A stretch of DNA of 64,000 nucleotides from Mucilaginibacter sp. SG564 (GTDB lineage Bacteria > Bacteroidota > Bacteroidia > Sphingobacteriales > Sphingobacteriaceae), in NCBI RefSeq assembly GCF_013149275.1, contig NZ_JABGNA010000001.1, positions 434,001 to 498,000 on the forward strand. The letters are read 5' to 3'. Shown here in pieces: positions 18,275 to 27,092 of the stretch (within the stretch, counting starts at the first letter, position 1; each line of letters opens with the position of its first letter). The notes beneath the pieces are model-generated. The model was not told where the DNA came from. It worked only from the letters and a program-made list of their open reading frames with translations, and did no database searches. The translations under genes were made by a program, and so were the position numbers.

Positions 18275-19402
18275 ATGGCTTTAGCAAAAGACAGGTTTAT
18301 AACGCTCGATATTTTCAGGGGCATGACCATATGCTTCATGATCATTGTAAATGCTCCCGGTTCTGGCGCGGTTCAATGGGCGCCGCTGGATCATGCAGCA
18401 TGGTTTGGTTTTACACCAACAGACCTTGTTTTTCCGTCTTTTTTGTTCGCAGTGGGCAACGCCTTAAGTTTTTCTAAAAATAAATTTGAAAGTAACAGCG
18501 CTTTTCTGCGTAAAATAGGCAAACGTACGTTCATCATATTCTTGTTGGGTTACCTGATGTACTGGTTTCCCTTCTTTCACCGCGAAGCCGGTGGCTGGGC
18601 ATTTAATCCGCTGGGCAATACCCGTATTATGGGGGTGTTACAGCGTATCGCGCTTTGCTACTTTTTTGGCTCGCTTATCGTGCACTATTGTTCCAAGCGT
18701 ACGGCTGTTATTATCTCCGTTTTACTTTTATTGGGATACTGGGTGTTTTTACTGCTGCTCGGCGAACCGGGCAAAGAGTTGACCATGCTGGGCAATGCGG
18801 GCACCCGTTTGGATATATTAATTATGGGCAACGTGCATTTATACCATGATAAAGGCGGCCCTATAGCTTTTGACCCGGAAGGGTTGCTGAGCACTTTACC
18901 TGCCATTGTAAATGTAATAGCAGGTTACCTGGCAGGGGCATACATACAACGCAAGGGACGTAACTATGAATCGGTAGCAAAGCTATTAATAGCCGGGGTT
19001 TGCCTCATTGGGATAGCCTTGTTCTGGGCTCAGTTTTTCCCATTGGCCAAAAAGTTATGGACAAGCACATTTACCTTGCTTACCACCGGTATCGACCTGG
19101 TGATTATTGGTGTATTGATCTACGCCATCGAACTAAAGAATATCAAGCGGGGTACCAACTTTTTCCTGGTTTTTGGCCGGAATTCGCTGGCGATATACCT
19201 GTTGTCGGAATTGCTATTTACCGTTATTTCAACTGTTTGGGTGAAGCCAAACCTCAGCTTTTATGATTGGGTGAACCAGGTATTTTATCAGCCGCTTTTT
19301 CCGGGTGCATTTGGTACGCTGGTTTTTGCCCTATGTTATATGATGCTTTGCTGGTTTGTTGGTTATGTGATGGATAAAAGAAAGATCTATATCAAAATAT
19401 AA
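18275..19402 (+). CDS. NagX/HGSNAT-like inner-membrane acyltransferase (DUF5009 type)
   Basis: A 375-aa polytopic membrane protein with about ten hydrophobic helices. The N-terminal R-F-I-T-L-D-I-F-R-G-M-T-I, P-T-D-L-V-F-P-S-F-L-F and R-I-M-G-V-L-Q-R-I-A-L-C-Y are hallmarks of the family that includes lysosomal heparan-alpha-glucosaminide N-acetyltransferase and bacterial NagX. It probably handles GlcNAc or glucosamine released by GH89, by trans-membrane acetyl transfer or transport. The role in bacteria is not firmly established. It lies 15 bp after GH35 and 8 bp before GH92. Confidence 0.85.
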   Translation: MALAKDRFITLDIFRGMTICFMIIVNAPGSGAVQWAPLDHAAWFGFTPTDLVFPSFLFAVGNALSFSKNKFESNSAFLRKIGKRTFIIFLLGYLMYWFPFFHREAGGWAFNPLGNTRIMGVLQRIALCYFFGSLIVHYCSKRTAVIISVLLLLGYWVFLLLLGEPGKELTMLGNAGTRLDILIMGNVHLYHDKGGPIAFDPEGLLSTLPAIVNVIAGYLAGAYIQRKGRNYESVAKLLIAGVCLIGIALFWAQFFPLAKKLWTSTFTLLTTGIDLVIIGVLIYAIELKNIKRGTNFFLVFGRNSLAIYLLSELLFTVISTVWVKPNLSFYDWVNQVFYQPLFPGAFGTLVFALCYMMLCWFVGYVMDKRKIYIKI

Positions 19403-19410
19403 GTTTACAT

Positions 19411-22400
19411 ATGTTTAAAATGCCCCTCGTAACAAAAAAGGTCGTTGGACTGCTGTTGCTATCGCTTGTTTTAATTTCCAATACAAAAGCGCAAAACAAG
19501 TCGAATTTATCATATGTAAACCCTTTCATCGGCACTACCAAAAGTGGTGTACCTACCCATTGGGGTGGTGATGGTGGTACGTATCCTGGCGCAGTATCTC
19601 CATCAGGATTTATCCAGATCAGTCCGGAAACACGGGTTAGCGGAGCAAGAGGGTATAACTATGCCGATTCATCCATTTATTATTTCAGCTGTTTAGGCCA
19701 CCATAGTGGTTTTCCCGAAGGTTCGGCGGGGCGTTTATTTATTATGCCTATAATAGCCGGACAAGGTTTTGAACCGGGCATTTATAAGAGCCGTTTCTCG
19801 CACCAGAATGAGATCGCGAGTCCAGGATACTACCGGGTAAAATTCACCAATAATCATATCATAACCGAAGCAAGCACATCTACCCGCACAGGTATACTGC
19901 GGTTTACATTCCCTGCTAAAACAAAAGCACAGATCTTTATAGGTAATACAGGGGATATAAACGTTGTCTCCGGAAAAATTATACATGGCGCTGCTTTGAA
20001 TACGGTGATCAATTTTAGTGAAGCTTTTAATGAAAAGAAGCAAGTAAAAGACGGTTACCTATTTACCTTTAAAACAACTGCCTTGGCAAAAGTTATTGAG
20101 TTAAAGCTGAGCACATCAACAGTGGACTTCGCGAGTGCTCAACACAATATCGATAAAGAAATAGCTCAACTCAGTTTTAAGGCCTTTGCTGCACGCACGG
20201 CCAGTGATTGGAGTAAACAATTATCTACTGTTGATATTATAGATAGCAACGAAAACAATAAGACCATATTTTATACAGCCCTTTACCATTCGCTACTGAT
20301 TCCCTGGGTAATTTCTGATGTGGATGGGAATTATAGGGGTGAGGACGGTGTTGTTCACCATGCTTCGGGTAAGTATCAATACGGCGGGTTTTCTCCATGG
20401 GATACCTTCCGGTCGCTGCACCCTTTGTTGAGTTTATTGTATCCCGAAAAGCAGAAGGACGTCATCTTGTCCATGCTGGATATTTATAAGCAAACCGGCC
20501 ATTTACCCACCGAAAGCATGACCGGTAACCACGCGATCCCCATTATTGTAGACGCCTATTTAAAAGGTATCACCGGCTACGATAAAGCGTTGGTTTATAA
20601 AGCCATGAATAGTAATATTATTGATTCGCCTTTTGTGCAGAAGGATATGAGCATATATCACCGTTTAGGTTATGTGCCGTATACCAATTCAGAATCGGTT
20701 ACCCGTACGGTAGAGTATGCTTATGATGATTGGGCACTATCGCAATATGCCAAACTGGTCATGAACAACGAGGCAGACTATCAGCTTTTGCAACAAAGAG
20801 GTCTCAATTACCGGAACCTGTTTCATCCTGATGATTTGTTTATGTTACCCCGGGCTGGAAATGATTTTAAGGTGAACCCGGGCATGTCTGGCTACAAAGA
20901 GGGCGACAAGTGGGTGTACTCATACTTTGTACCTCACAATGCCAAGGACCTGGTTAACCTGATGGGCGGTAATAATGCCTTTGCCAATTGTTTAGATTCT
21001 GCTTTAAGGAATGATGTAATATTGTTTGATAATGAAACGGTTATACATGTTCCTTATCTGTTTAATGCAGCTGGCAGGCCCGATCTTACACAAGCCTGGT
21101 GCCGGGATATTATGCTGAAACGTTATCAAAATAATCCGCAAGGGTTGCCGGGGAATGATGACCTTGGAGCGATGTCGAGCGCTTATATATTTAATGCATT
21201 GGGGATATTTCCCATGAGTCCGGGCAAACCGGAATATGCTATTGGCGCGCCCTTGTTTCAATCGGTAACCCTGCATTTGGCAAATCATAAAACATGGACA
21301 ATTGAGGCTAAAAAACAATCGGCTGGCAACAAATATGTAAACTCATTAATTGTTAATGGTAAGGCATATGAACAATTGGTTTTGCCCCACGCGACAATTA
21401 CCGGTGGCGGAGCAATGCAGTTTACTATGAGCGATAAGCTGCAAAAATGGCCTGCCGATAAAAATCCCATCATATTATCGGAGACTAAAACGGCATCGGA
21501 TATAAAAATTATCAGCTATAACTTGCAAAAAACAAGAGTCGAACCGAATGAGCAGTTATGGTTGCGGTTTACAGTGCAAAACAGGGGCTCGGCCGGTACT
21601 AAGAATATCAGGATATATGCTGATGGAAGGGTTGTCGCCAGCAAAAACTATCTTATTCCGCAAGGAAGCACAGTCGCTGATTCTATCAGCTGCAGATTAT
21701 ATAGATTAGGAAAAACAAAAGTGAGCCTGAATGAGGCAGGCGATGATATGGTAGAGGTTATTGAACCTAAACAACAAGTACAACATCCTTTTGAAATATC
21801 AGGAATCGAGGCTAAACCATTGATACATCGCGACAGCCAGCAGCAGATCGGTTACACCATTAAAAATCTGACTGGTAGGGATCAATCATTTTCTATCCCT
21901 GTAAAGTTGAATGACTCTCTTTTATATACTGATCATCTACAGCTTGCCCCAGGAGAAAGTAAGATGCAGAATCATCAGTTTGAAGATAAAGTAAATGGTA
22001 TTAAAATATTGCTGATCAACAATATATCATCAATATATAAAGTATTTAGTGATGATGCGGGTTCGCTGCTGCTTGATCTTACGCTCGTTGCAAAAGATAA
22101 TGATCAGCTTATTGCAGATCATTCGGGATTTGAGAACAACGCGCATATCATTCAGCCCAAGCGCGTGGAAATCGGAAAAGGAAAAAGGTTACTGCTGGGT
22201 GATGATCGCTTCGTTGAAGTACCTAATGCGCCGAGCCTGGATAAGCTTGGGCAAACTATTACCATGATGACCTGGGTTTATCCCGAAGGAAAAGAAACTG
22301 GGCTTACGGATATGCTTACCAAAGGCGATACCCATGTTTTACAAATGAATAATAACGAAACGCTTACCTTTTTTGCCGGTGGCTGGGGACGCGGCGATTG

Positions 22401-22704
22401 TACAGTAAAACTACCTGCAAATTGGAAACAGAATTGGCACCATATAGCAGGTGTTTGCAATGGTAATATTTTGTTTCTCTACATTGATGGTAAATTGGTA
22501 GGTATGTCAACGGTAGAAGGGCCAGTGAATCTATCTGTGGCCAATAAATGGCAGATAGGACGGAATGAAGAGTTTCCGTCAGAGCGGATATTTCATGGCT
22601 ATATGGACGGTATCAAAGTTTTTGCCCAACCGCTTTCAACCGCCGGAATCCAGGAAATTTTTAACAAGGAGCAAAGTCTTTATAAAGACAAGCCTGAAAA
22701 CTGA
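19411..22704 (+). CDS. GH92 alpha-mannosidase with C-terminal CARDB-like and LamG modules
   Basis: A 1097-aa exported protein (signal peptide ending N-T-K-A-Q). The GH92 catalytic unit spans about residues 30-690: Y-V-N-P-F-I-G-T, S-P-W-D-T-F-R-S-L-H-P, Y-K-E-G-D-K-W with probable acid Glu497, F-V-P-H-N, and G-N-D-D-L-G with Asp583/Asp584 for calcium-dependent inverting chemistry. Typical GH92 proteins end near 750 aa. Here about 350 extra residues hold beta-rich segments resembling CARDB domains (about 690-885) and a LamG/concanavalin-like domain (about 890-1090, W-H-H-I-A-G-V-C-N-G). These should bind or position the glycan. It ends 6 bp from the convergent operon. Confidence 0.92.
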   Translation: MFKMPLVTKKVVGLLLLSLVLISNTKAQNKSNLSYVNPFIGTTKSGVPTHWGGDGGTYPGAVSPSGFIQISPETRVSGARGYNYADSSIYYFSCLGHHSGFPEGSAGRLFIMPIIAGQGFEPGIYKSRFSHQNEIASPGYYRVKFTNNHIITEASTSTRTGILRFTFPAKTKAQIFIGNTGDINVVSGKIIHGAALNTVINFSEAFNEKKQVKDGYLFTFKTTALAKVIELKLSTSTVDFASAQHNIDKEIAQLSFKAFAARTASDWSKQLSTVDIIDSNENNKTIFYTALYHSLLIPWVISDVDGNYRGEDGVVHHASGKYQYGGFSPWDTFRSLHPLLSLLYPEKQKDVILSMLDIYKQTGHLPTESMTGNHAIPIIVDAYLKGITGYDKALVYKAMNSNIIDSPFVQKDMSIYHRLGYVPYTNSESVTRTVEYAYDDWALSQYAKLVMNNEADYQLLQQRGLNYRNLFHPDDLFMLPRAGNDFKVNPGMSGYKEGDKWVYSYFVPHNAKDLVNLMGGNNAFANCLDSALRNDVILFDNETVIHVPYLFNAAGRPDLTQAWCRDIMLKRYQNNPQGLPGNDDLGAMSSAYIFNALGIFPMSPGKPEYAIGAPLFQSVTLHLANHKTWTIEAKKQSAGNKYVNSLIVNGKAYEQLVLPHATITGGGAMQFTMSDKLQKWPADKNPIILSETKTASDIKIISYNLQKTRVEPNEQLWLRFTVQNRGSAGTKNIRIYADGRVVASKNYLIPQGSTVADSISCRLYRLGKTKVSLNEAGDDMVEVIEPKQQVQHPFEISGIEAKPLIHRDSQQQIGYTIKNLTGRDQSFSIPVKLNDSLLYTDHLQLAPGESKMQNHQFEDKVNGIKILLINNISSIYKVFSDDAGSLLLDLTLVAKDNDQLIADHSGFENNAHIIQPKRVEIGKGKRLLLGDDRFVEVPNAPSLDKLGQTITMMTWVYPEGKETGLTDMLTKGDTHVLQMNNNETLTFFAGGWGRGDCTVKLPANWKQNWHHIAGVCNGNILFLYIDGKLVGMSTVEGPVNLSVANKWQIGRNEEFPSERIFHGYMDGIKVFAQPLSTAGIQEIFNKEQSLYKDKPEN

Positions 22705-22710
22705 ACCTAT

Positions 22711-23232
22711 TTAAGCCGATACCGGAACCTCCACCTGTTTGGACATATACTTCCTTAATTTCCTGATCGGGAAATAAGTAAAGATGATGGAATAGGCGGC
22801 CGCCAGCGAACCATCCAGATAGGCCATTATTGGTCCGTTGAATTTATAATGAGCAGGTAAGCTTACTTGTGCTATTAACATTACAGCTAAAACAATCAGA
22901 AAACTACCAACGCCATTGATAATGGCTGTTTGCATGGCAAATCTGTTTTTATTCAGATCGTCACTAATTGTCAGGTCAAGCACTCCTTGTTCAACGGCCA
23001 GGATCGTTTTTTTGAGGATATCGAGGCTGAGTATAAAGGGTAAAAATAACGACATGGGCAGTGTAAGCCTCGCCATACTTTGTTCGCCTTCAAACAGATG
23101 GGTATAGCCTAATTTGGCAAAGCTGGCATAAGCAATGATGGTATTGAAGAAAATATTAGGAATGATGTATTGCAGCAGTTTCTTTTGTACAAACCGTCGT
23201 AAGGTAGTTTTTTGTATTGGTTTTTCAGGCAT
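22711..23232 (-). CDS. Small integral membrane protein, last gene of the synthase operon
   Basis: A 173-aa protein with a basic N-terminus and about four hydrophobic segments (near residues 20-35, 55-70, 95-120 and 130-150). I recognise no family. Its start overlaps the end of the acyltransferase gene at 23225 by 8 bp, so it is translationally coupled. It may anchor the acyltransferases, or move the lipid product, but this is inferred from position only. Confidence 0.75.
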   Translation of the reverse strand: MPEKPIQKTTLRRFVQKKLLQYIIPNIFFNTIIAYASFAKLGYTHLFEGEQSMARLTLPMSLFLPFILSLDILKKTILAVEQGVLDLTISDDLNKNRFAMQTAIINGVGSFLIVLAVMLIAQVSLPAHYKFNGPIMAYLDGSLAAAYSIIFTYFPIRKLRKYMSKQVEVPVSA

Positions 23233-24499
23233 GCGTTAATTGCTGTAAGTTGGCAAATAATAGTTCCATTGCGGCATCTTTTATTTTCAATGCTTCGGTC
23301 TCCTCCAGGAAATTATCGTTTGACATAAAAGTAAAATCCATCTTGTTTTTAAAAGTGGTTGTTACCAACGTATTAGGATTGCGCCATGGAAATGCCACCG
23401 TTGGACTGTAAATAGTTTCCACTTCAAAATTCTGGTACTTCTCTGCAATAGGAAGCCTGCCCATGTTTGATAGCGTAACATCGTGCGATCCATCCGTGGA
23501 CTTTAAAAATTTCACCATCCTGTTCACTGTTTTGTGCATGTATTCGCCCATCCATAACATTTCATAGGCGTTCATGGTTTCGATTTTGGCAGTCAGATCA
23601 GTTTTTATTTTACGAGCCTGTTCCCAAAAATCCATATTGGGATTTTTTTTATCAATAGTCAACTCCACAATAGGCGCAAAGGCAAACATCGTATCCGCTT
23701 TTATCTCGGGTATAAAACGCCTGATATCTACCGGGCTGATCAGCTTACCGCGGGCCTTAGCTCCTCTTACTTTTTGAAATGCCTTGAGAAAAGCCACACA
23801 TAAAGCCGCGTGCATTGATGTACCTGCATTTTTAGTAGCTTCGGCTATGGCAAGAGTTTGTTCTTCATCCACTTTCCAATGTATGGCGTAGTTTCTGCCG
23901 GTTCCAAATTTGTTACGGGTGTTCTTAAGCAGAAAAAATAACCGGCCTAAAAACGAATAGATCCTGCCTTTGCGTTTGTTTTTAGCGATATCAAAGCTAT
24001 CGGGCATTAATTCCTGTACCGAATTGAATGGTATATAGGTATCCAATTCCTGTGCCGGGTTATCCAGCAGGCTTAATATCTCGCTAAGCAAAGCTACACA
24101 GGTGCCTCCGTCGCAAACACAATGCGGCATCACCAGTAAAAGCTCTGATACAGCAGCTGATCTTATCCATACCACGCGCGCCAGCGGTACATTGTCGCCG
24201 TCAAATAACTTATACCATTCTGTTTCCGATTCCTTTAGCCAATCGTTGTCGGTAAGGCGCTCAGCTATACGTACCGGGATCGATCGTACATATTCATTGG
24301 TAACAAAATAGGGGCCGCCTTCCTGTTCTTCGTCTATACCTACCCTTAGTAACGGATGTTTTTGCTGAACCTTTGCCAGGGCGGTATGCAGATTCTCGGG
24401 ATTGATGCTCCCGGCTATTTTAACGGCAAACACACAATTAAGCGGCGTAGAAGCATCTACGTGCATAATTCTTTCCACCATCATTAGTTTTCTCTTCAT
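23225..24499 (-). CDS. Condensation-domain-like acyltransferase, paralogue 3
   Basis: A 424-aa protein of the chloramphenicol-acetyltransferase-fold superfamily that includes NRPS condensation domains, PapA enzymes and alcohol acyltransferases. The N-terminus M-K-R-K-L-M-M-V-E-R-I-M-H-V-D is shared with its two upstream paralogues. The active-site motif is P-H-C-V-C-D-G with catalytic His126; the first His of HHxxxDG is Pro here, unlike paralogues 1 and 2. The second-half segments P-V-D-I-R-R-F and L-S-N-M-G-R-L match the family. It likely moves an acyl chain from ACP or CoA to a hydroxyl of the product. It overlaps paralogue 2 by 4 bp. Confidence 0.85.
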   Translation of the reverse strand: MKRKLMMVERIMHVDASTPLNCVFAVKIAGSINPENLHTALAKVQQKHPLLRVGIDEEQEGGPYFVTNEYVRSIPVRIAERLTDNDWLKESETEWYKLFDGDNVPLARVVWIRSAAVSELLLVMPHCVCDGGTCVALLSEILSLLDNPAQELDTYIPFNSVQELMPDSFDIAKNKRKGRIYSFLGRLFFLLKNTRNKFGTGRNYAIHWKVDEEQTLAIAEATKNAGTSMHAALCVAFLKAFQKVRGAKARGKLISPVDIRRFIPEIKADTMFAFAPIVELTIDKKNPNMDFWEQARKIKTDLTAKIETMNAYEMLWMGEYMHKTVNRMVKFLKSTDGSHDVTLSNMGRLPIAEKYQNFEVETIYSPTVAFPWRNPNTLVTTTFKNKMDFTFMSNDNFLEETEALKIKDAAMELLFANLQQLTHA

Positions 24500-25776
24500 G
24501 CTACGGCTACCGCTATATGATTAATCTGTTCTTTGATCATGGCTATCATTTTATCTTTTATAGCCAGGGCATCTTCGTAAGGAACAAAGCCCTCGCTGGC
24601 AATAAATGAAAAATCCATTTGGCCGCGGTAAGTAGAGGTTACCATGGTGGTTGTGTTACCCAATGGACCGATCACCGCCGGACTGAATATAGTTTCCAGT
24701 TCAAACGAGCGGTATTGATGCGGGATATCAACCTTACCAAGGTTAGAAAACATACAATCGTTAGTTGATTTTCCGTTTTTTAGCAGGTTGGTAAAATTAT
24801 CCATCGCAGAGTGTGCCGATTCCATCATCATCATCGTAGCATAAGGATCAAGTTTGGCTGACTTTTGATCAACATCTTTCTGCATAGCCTTAATATTATC
24901 TAAAAAACTCAAACCAGCATGAGCCGAAACCACGATCATCAAACCGAACGCGAATATCTGGTCTTTCTTGATCTCGGGAGCGAATCTGCGGATATCAACC
25001 GGGCATGATACCTTGTTATGCGCCTGGTCTTTTCTTACCTGCTTAAAGGCATCCAACAATACCCCGGAAAGCATGGTGTTTACCGTTATGCCTGCCGATT
25101 TACAATAAACTATCAGCTCTTTGCTGATCGCTTCATCAAATTTCCAATGTATGAGATAATCCCTTTTCCTGTCGATGCCGTTTTTTTTCACTGGTATCAG
25201 CTTCAGCGCTACAGCGGCAAGGCCACCAATGAATTTAGCCTTTAATTGTTTGGTTTTGTTATTTAAAATAGCCGATGGAATAATATCTTCTACACCTTTT
25301 ATCGGGTCTTCTTTGCCGATATCTGCAGCCGGATCATCCAAAATCTGCAGCAATTCGGCTAATATGCTCATGGCCGAGCCACCATCGCATAAACAATGGT
25401 GAATGGTAATGATCATGTCAGATACGGTTTCATCCTTTATCCATACTACACGTAAAAGCGGACCTTTGGCCGTATCAAATGGCGTAAGCAATTCCCTCAT
25501 TGATTCTGCCTGCCAATCGTTATCACTTAAGCGGTTCTCAATTCTTACCGGAATCTTAACTGGTTTGGTTTCATCAATAATAAACCAGGGCCGCTGCTTA
25601 CTATCATTTTGCACAAAGGCATTTAGCCAGGGATGTTTTTCCTGTACTTTTCCTAAAGCGAAATGTATATCGGCCTCTGCAAAAACGCCGCGCAGCCTGA
25701 ATGGTATAACACCATTGAAAGGCAGCGTACCGTCGCCATGTAACATTCTTTCGCCAAATAGTAGTTTTCTTCTCAT
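24496..25776 (-). CDS. Condensation-domain-like acyltransferase, paralogue 2
   Basis: A 426-aa acyltransferase with intact H-H-C-L-C-D-G (His126, His127; Asp131 structural). It shares M-R-R-K-L-L-x-x-E-R-M-L-H-G-D-G, P-V-D-I-R-R-F-A-P and F-S-N-L-G-K-V-D with its neighbours and belongs to the PapA/condensation fold. The three tandem genes clearly arose by duplication. Divergence around the motif suggests different acyl groups or hydroxyl positions. Four-bp overlaps on both sides indicate coupled translation and possibly a complex. Confidence 0.88.
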   Translation of the reverse strand: MRRKLLFGERMLHGDGTLPFNGVIPFRLRGVFAEADIHFALGKVQEKHPWLNAFVQNDSKQRPWFIIDETKPVKIPVRIENRLSDNDWQAESMRELLTPFDTAKGPLLRVVWIKDETVSDMIITIHHCLCDGGSAMSILAELLQILDDPAADIGKEDPIKGVEDIIPSAILNNKTKQLKAKFIGGLAAVALKLIPVKKNGIDRKRDYLIHWKFDEAISKELIVYCKSAGITVNTMLSGVLLDAFKQVRKDQAHNKVSCPVDIRRFAPEIKKDQIFAFGLMIVVSAHAGLSFLDNIKAMQKDVDQKSAKLDPYATMMMMESAHSAMDNFTNLLKNGKSTNDCMFSNLGKVDIPHQYRSFELETIFSPAVIGPLGNTTTMVTSTYRGQMDFSFIASEGFVPYEDALAIKDKMIAMIKEQINHIAVAVA

Positions 25777-27056
25777 GCCACACTAAGTTCTTCCGTTGTT
25801 CCGGTTAATGTTGAAATTGTTTCCATCATTTTATGTTTGATAGCCATCGCGTCTTCATATGTCAGGCTTCCTTCATTGCTGATGAACGAAAAATCCATCT
25901 CTCCGCTATAAGTGGTTGTGGTAAACGCTGTAGCGTGCCCTTCAGGGACCATAACCGATGGGCTAAATATGGTTTCCACCTCAAATTGTTTATAATGCTG
26001 CTGAATGTCCAGCTTACCCAGGTTAGAAAACATGCAATCTTTATTGGCTTTTTGATTACGTAGAAACTTGATTATTTTACGTAAAGATCCGTGGGCCGCC
26101 TCTAACAGCATAATGAGTTTATACGGATCAAGCTTGGTCATTTTGTGCTCGATATCTTTTTGCATAGCCCGCGCGTTGCTGAAAAAGTCGAGACCCGGAA
26201 AAGTGGTTACCAGTATCATTAAAGGAAAGGCAAAGATGTTGTTCTTTTTTATCTGCGGGTTAAAATTGCGGATATCAACCGGACACATGATCTTGTTAAG
26301 CGCTTTTTTGGGCAGAACCTGCTTAAAGGAATCTAAGAGAATAGCGCACATGATGGTGTTTACCTTGATGTTTTCGGCTTTGCAGCAGGCCAGCAGGGCC
26401 GAGCTAAGCTCTTTATCCAGTCGCCAATGGATCAGGAAATCTCTTTTTTTCTCTACCGGTTTATCCTTAGCTGGTATGAGTGATAAGGCTATGGAAGCCA
26501 TACCAAACAGCAATTTGGCCATAAACTGGTGGATCTTATTATTCAGCATCGCCGGCGGAACAATATCTCCAATATCGGCTATGGGGACTTCGACAGCTAT
26601 GCGGGCATCAGGATCATCCAGGAATTGTAAAAACTCTTCGAGCATAACCAATGCCGAACGGCCATCAAAAAGACAATGATGCATCACCAGCAAAAATTCT
26701 GAAACCGGTTCGCCTTTGATCCATACCAGGCGCATCAGCGGTTCCTGGTAGCTGTTAAAAGGTACCGACCACTCTTTTACCGATTCTGTTTGCCAATCAT
26801 CACTGTCTATACGTTCCATAATACGTAGTGGGATATTAACCGGGTGTTCGTCATCAACTACAAACCAGGGCTCTCCATTCTTATCATTTTTCACCACCGC
26901 ATTCAGCATGGCGTGTGTTTTTTGCAGACTTGCCAGCGCAAGCCGGATGTCTGTTTCTGAAAAATTACCGCGTACTCGTACCGGTAAAAGCGCGTTAAAT
27001 ACGTAGTTCCCATCTCCATGCATAACGCGTTCAATCAAAAGTAATTTTCTTCTCAT
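25773..27056 (-). CDS. Condensation-domain-like acyltransferase, paralogue 1
   Basis: A 427-aa acyltransferase with M-H-H-C-L-F-D-G at residues 125-131, the HHxxxDG active site in the same place as in the two following genes. F-C-like elements P-V-D-I-R-N-F and F-S-N-L-G-K-L-D follow. ATG 27056 is chosen since the upstream in-frame TTG adds only three residues and the paralogues all begin M-(R/K)-R-K-L. It is the first of three tandem paralogues, 36 bp after the second glycosyltransferase, so it presumably acylates a glycosylated intermediate. Mycobacterial PapA proteins that acylate trehalose are the nearest functional analogy. Confidence 0.88.
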   Translation of the reverse strand: MRRKLLLIERVMHGDGNYVFNALLPVRVRGNFSETDIRLALASLQKTHAMLNAVVKNDKNGEPWFVVDDEHPVNIPLRIMERIDSDDWQTESVKEWSVPFNSYQEPLMRLVWIKGEPVSEFLLVMHHCLFDGRSALVMLEEFLQFLDDPDARIAVEVPIADIGDIVPPAMLNNKIHQFMAKLLFGMASIALSLIPAKDKPVEKKRDFLIHWRLDKELSSALLACCKAENIKVNTIMCAILLDSFKQVLPKKALNKIMCPVDIRNFNPQIKKNNIFAFPLMILVTTFPGLDFFSNARAMQKDIEHKMTKLDPYKLIMLLEAAHGSLRKIIKFLRNQKANKDCMFSNLGKLDIQQHYKQFEVETIFSPSVMVPEGHATAFTTTTYSGEMDFSFISNEGSLTYEDAMAIKHKMMETISTLTGTTEELSVA

Positions 27057-27092
27057 AGGCAACAAATTGTGATAAAAGGTTTAGGTTGGTGG

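Noticed and set aside
27057..27065. TTG start for acyltransferase paralogue 1
   Set aside because: The paralogues start at the equivalent of ATG 27056; only three residues would be added.
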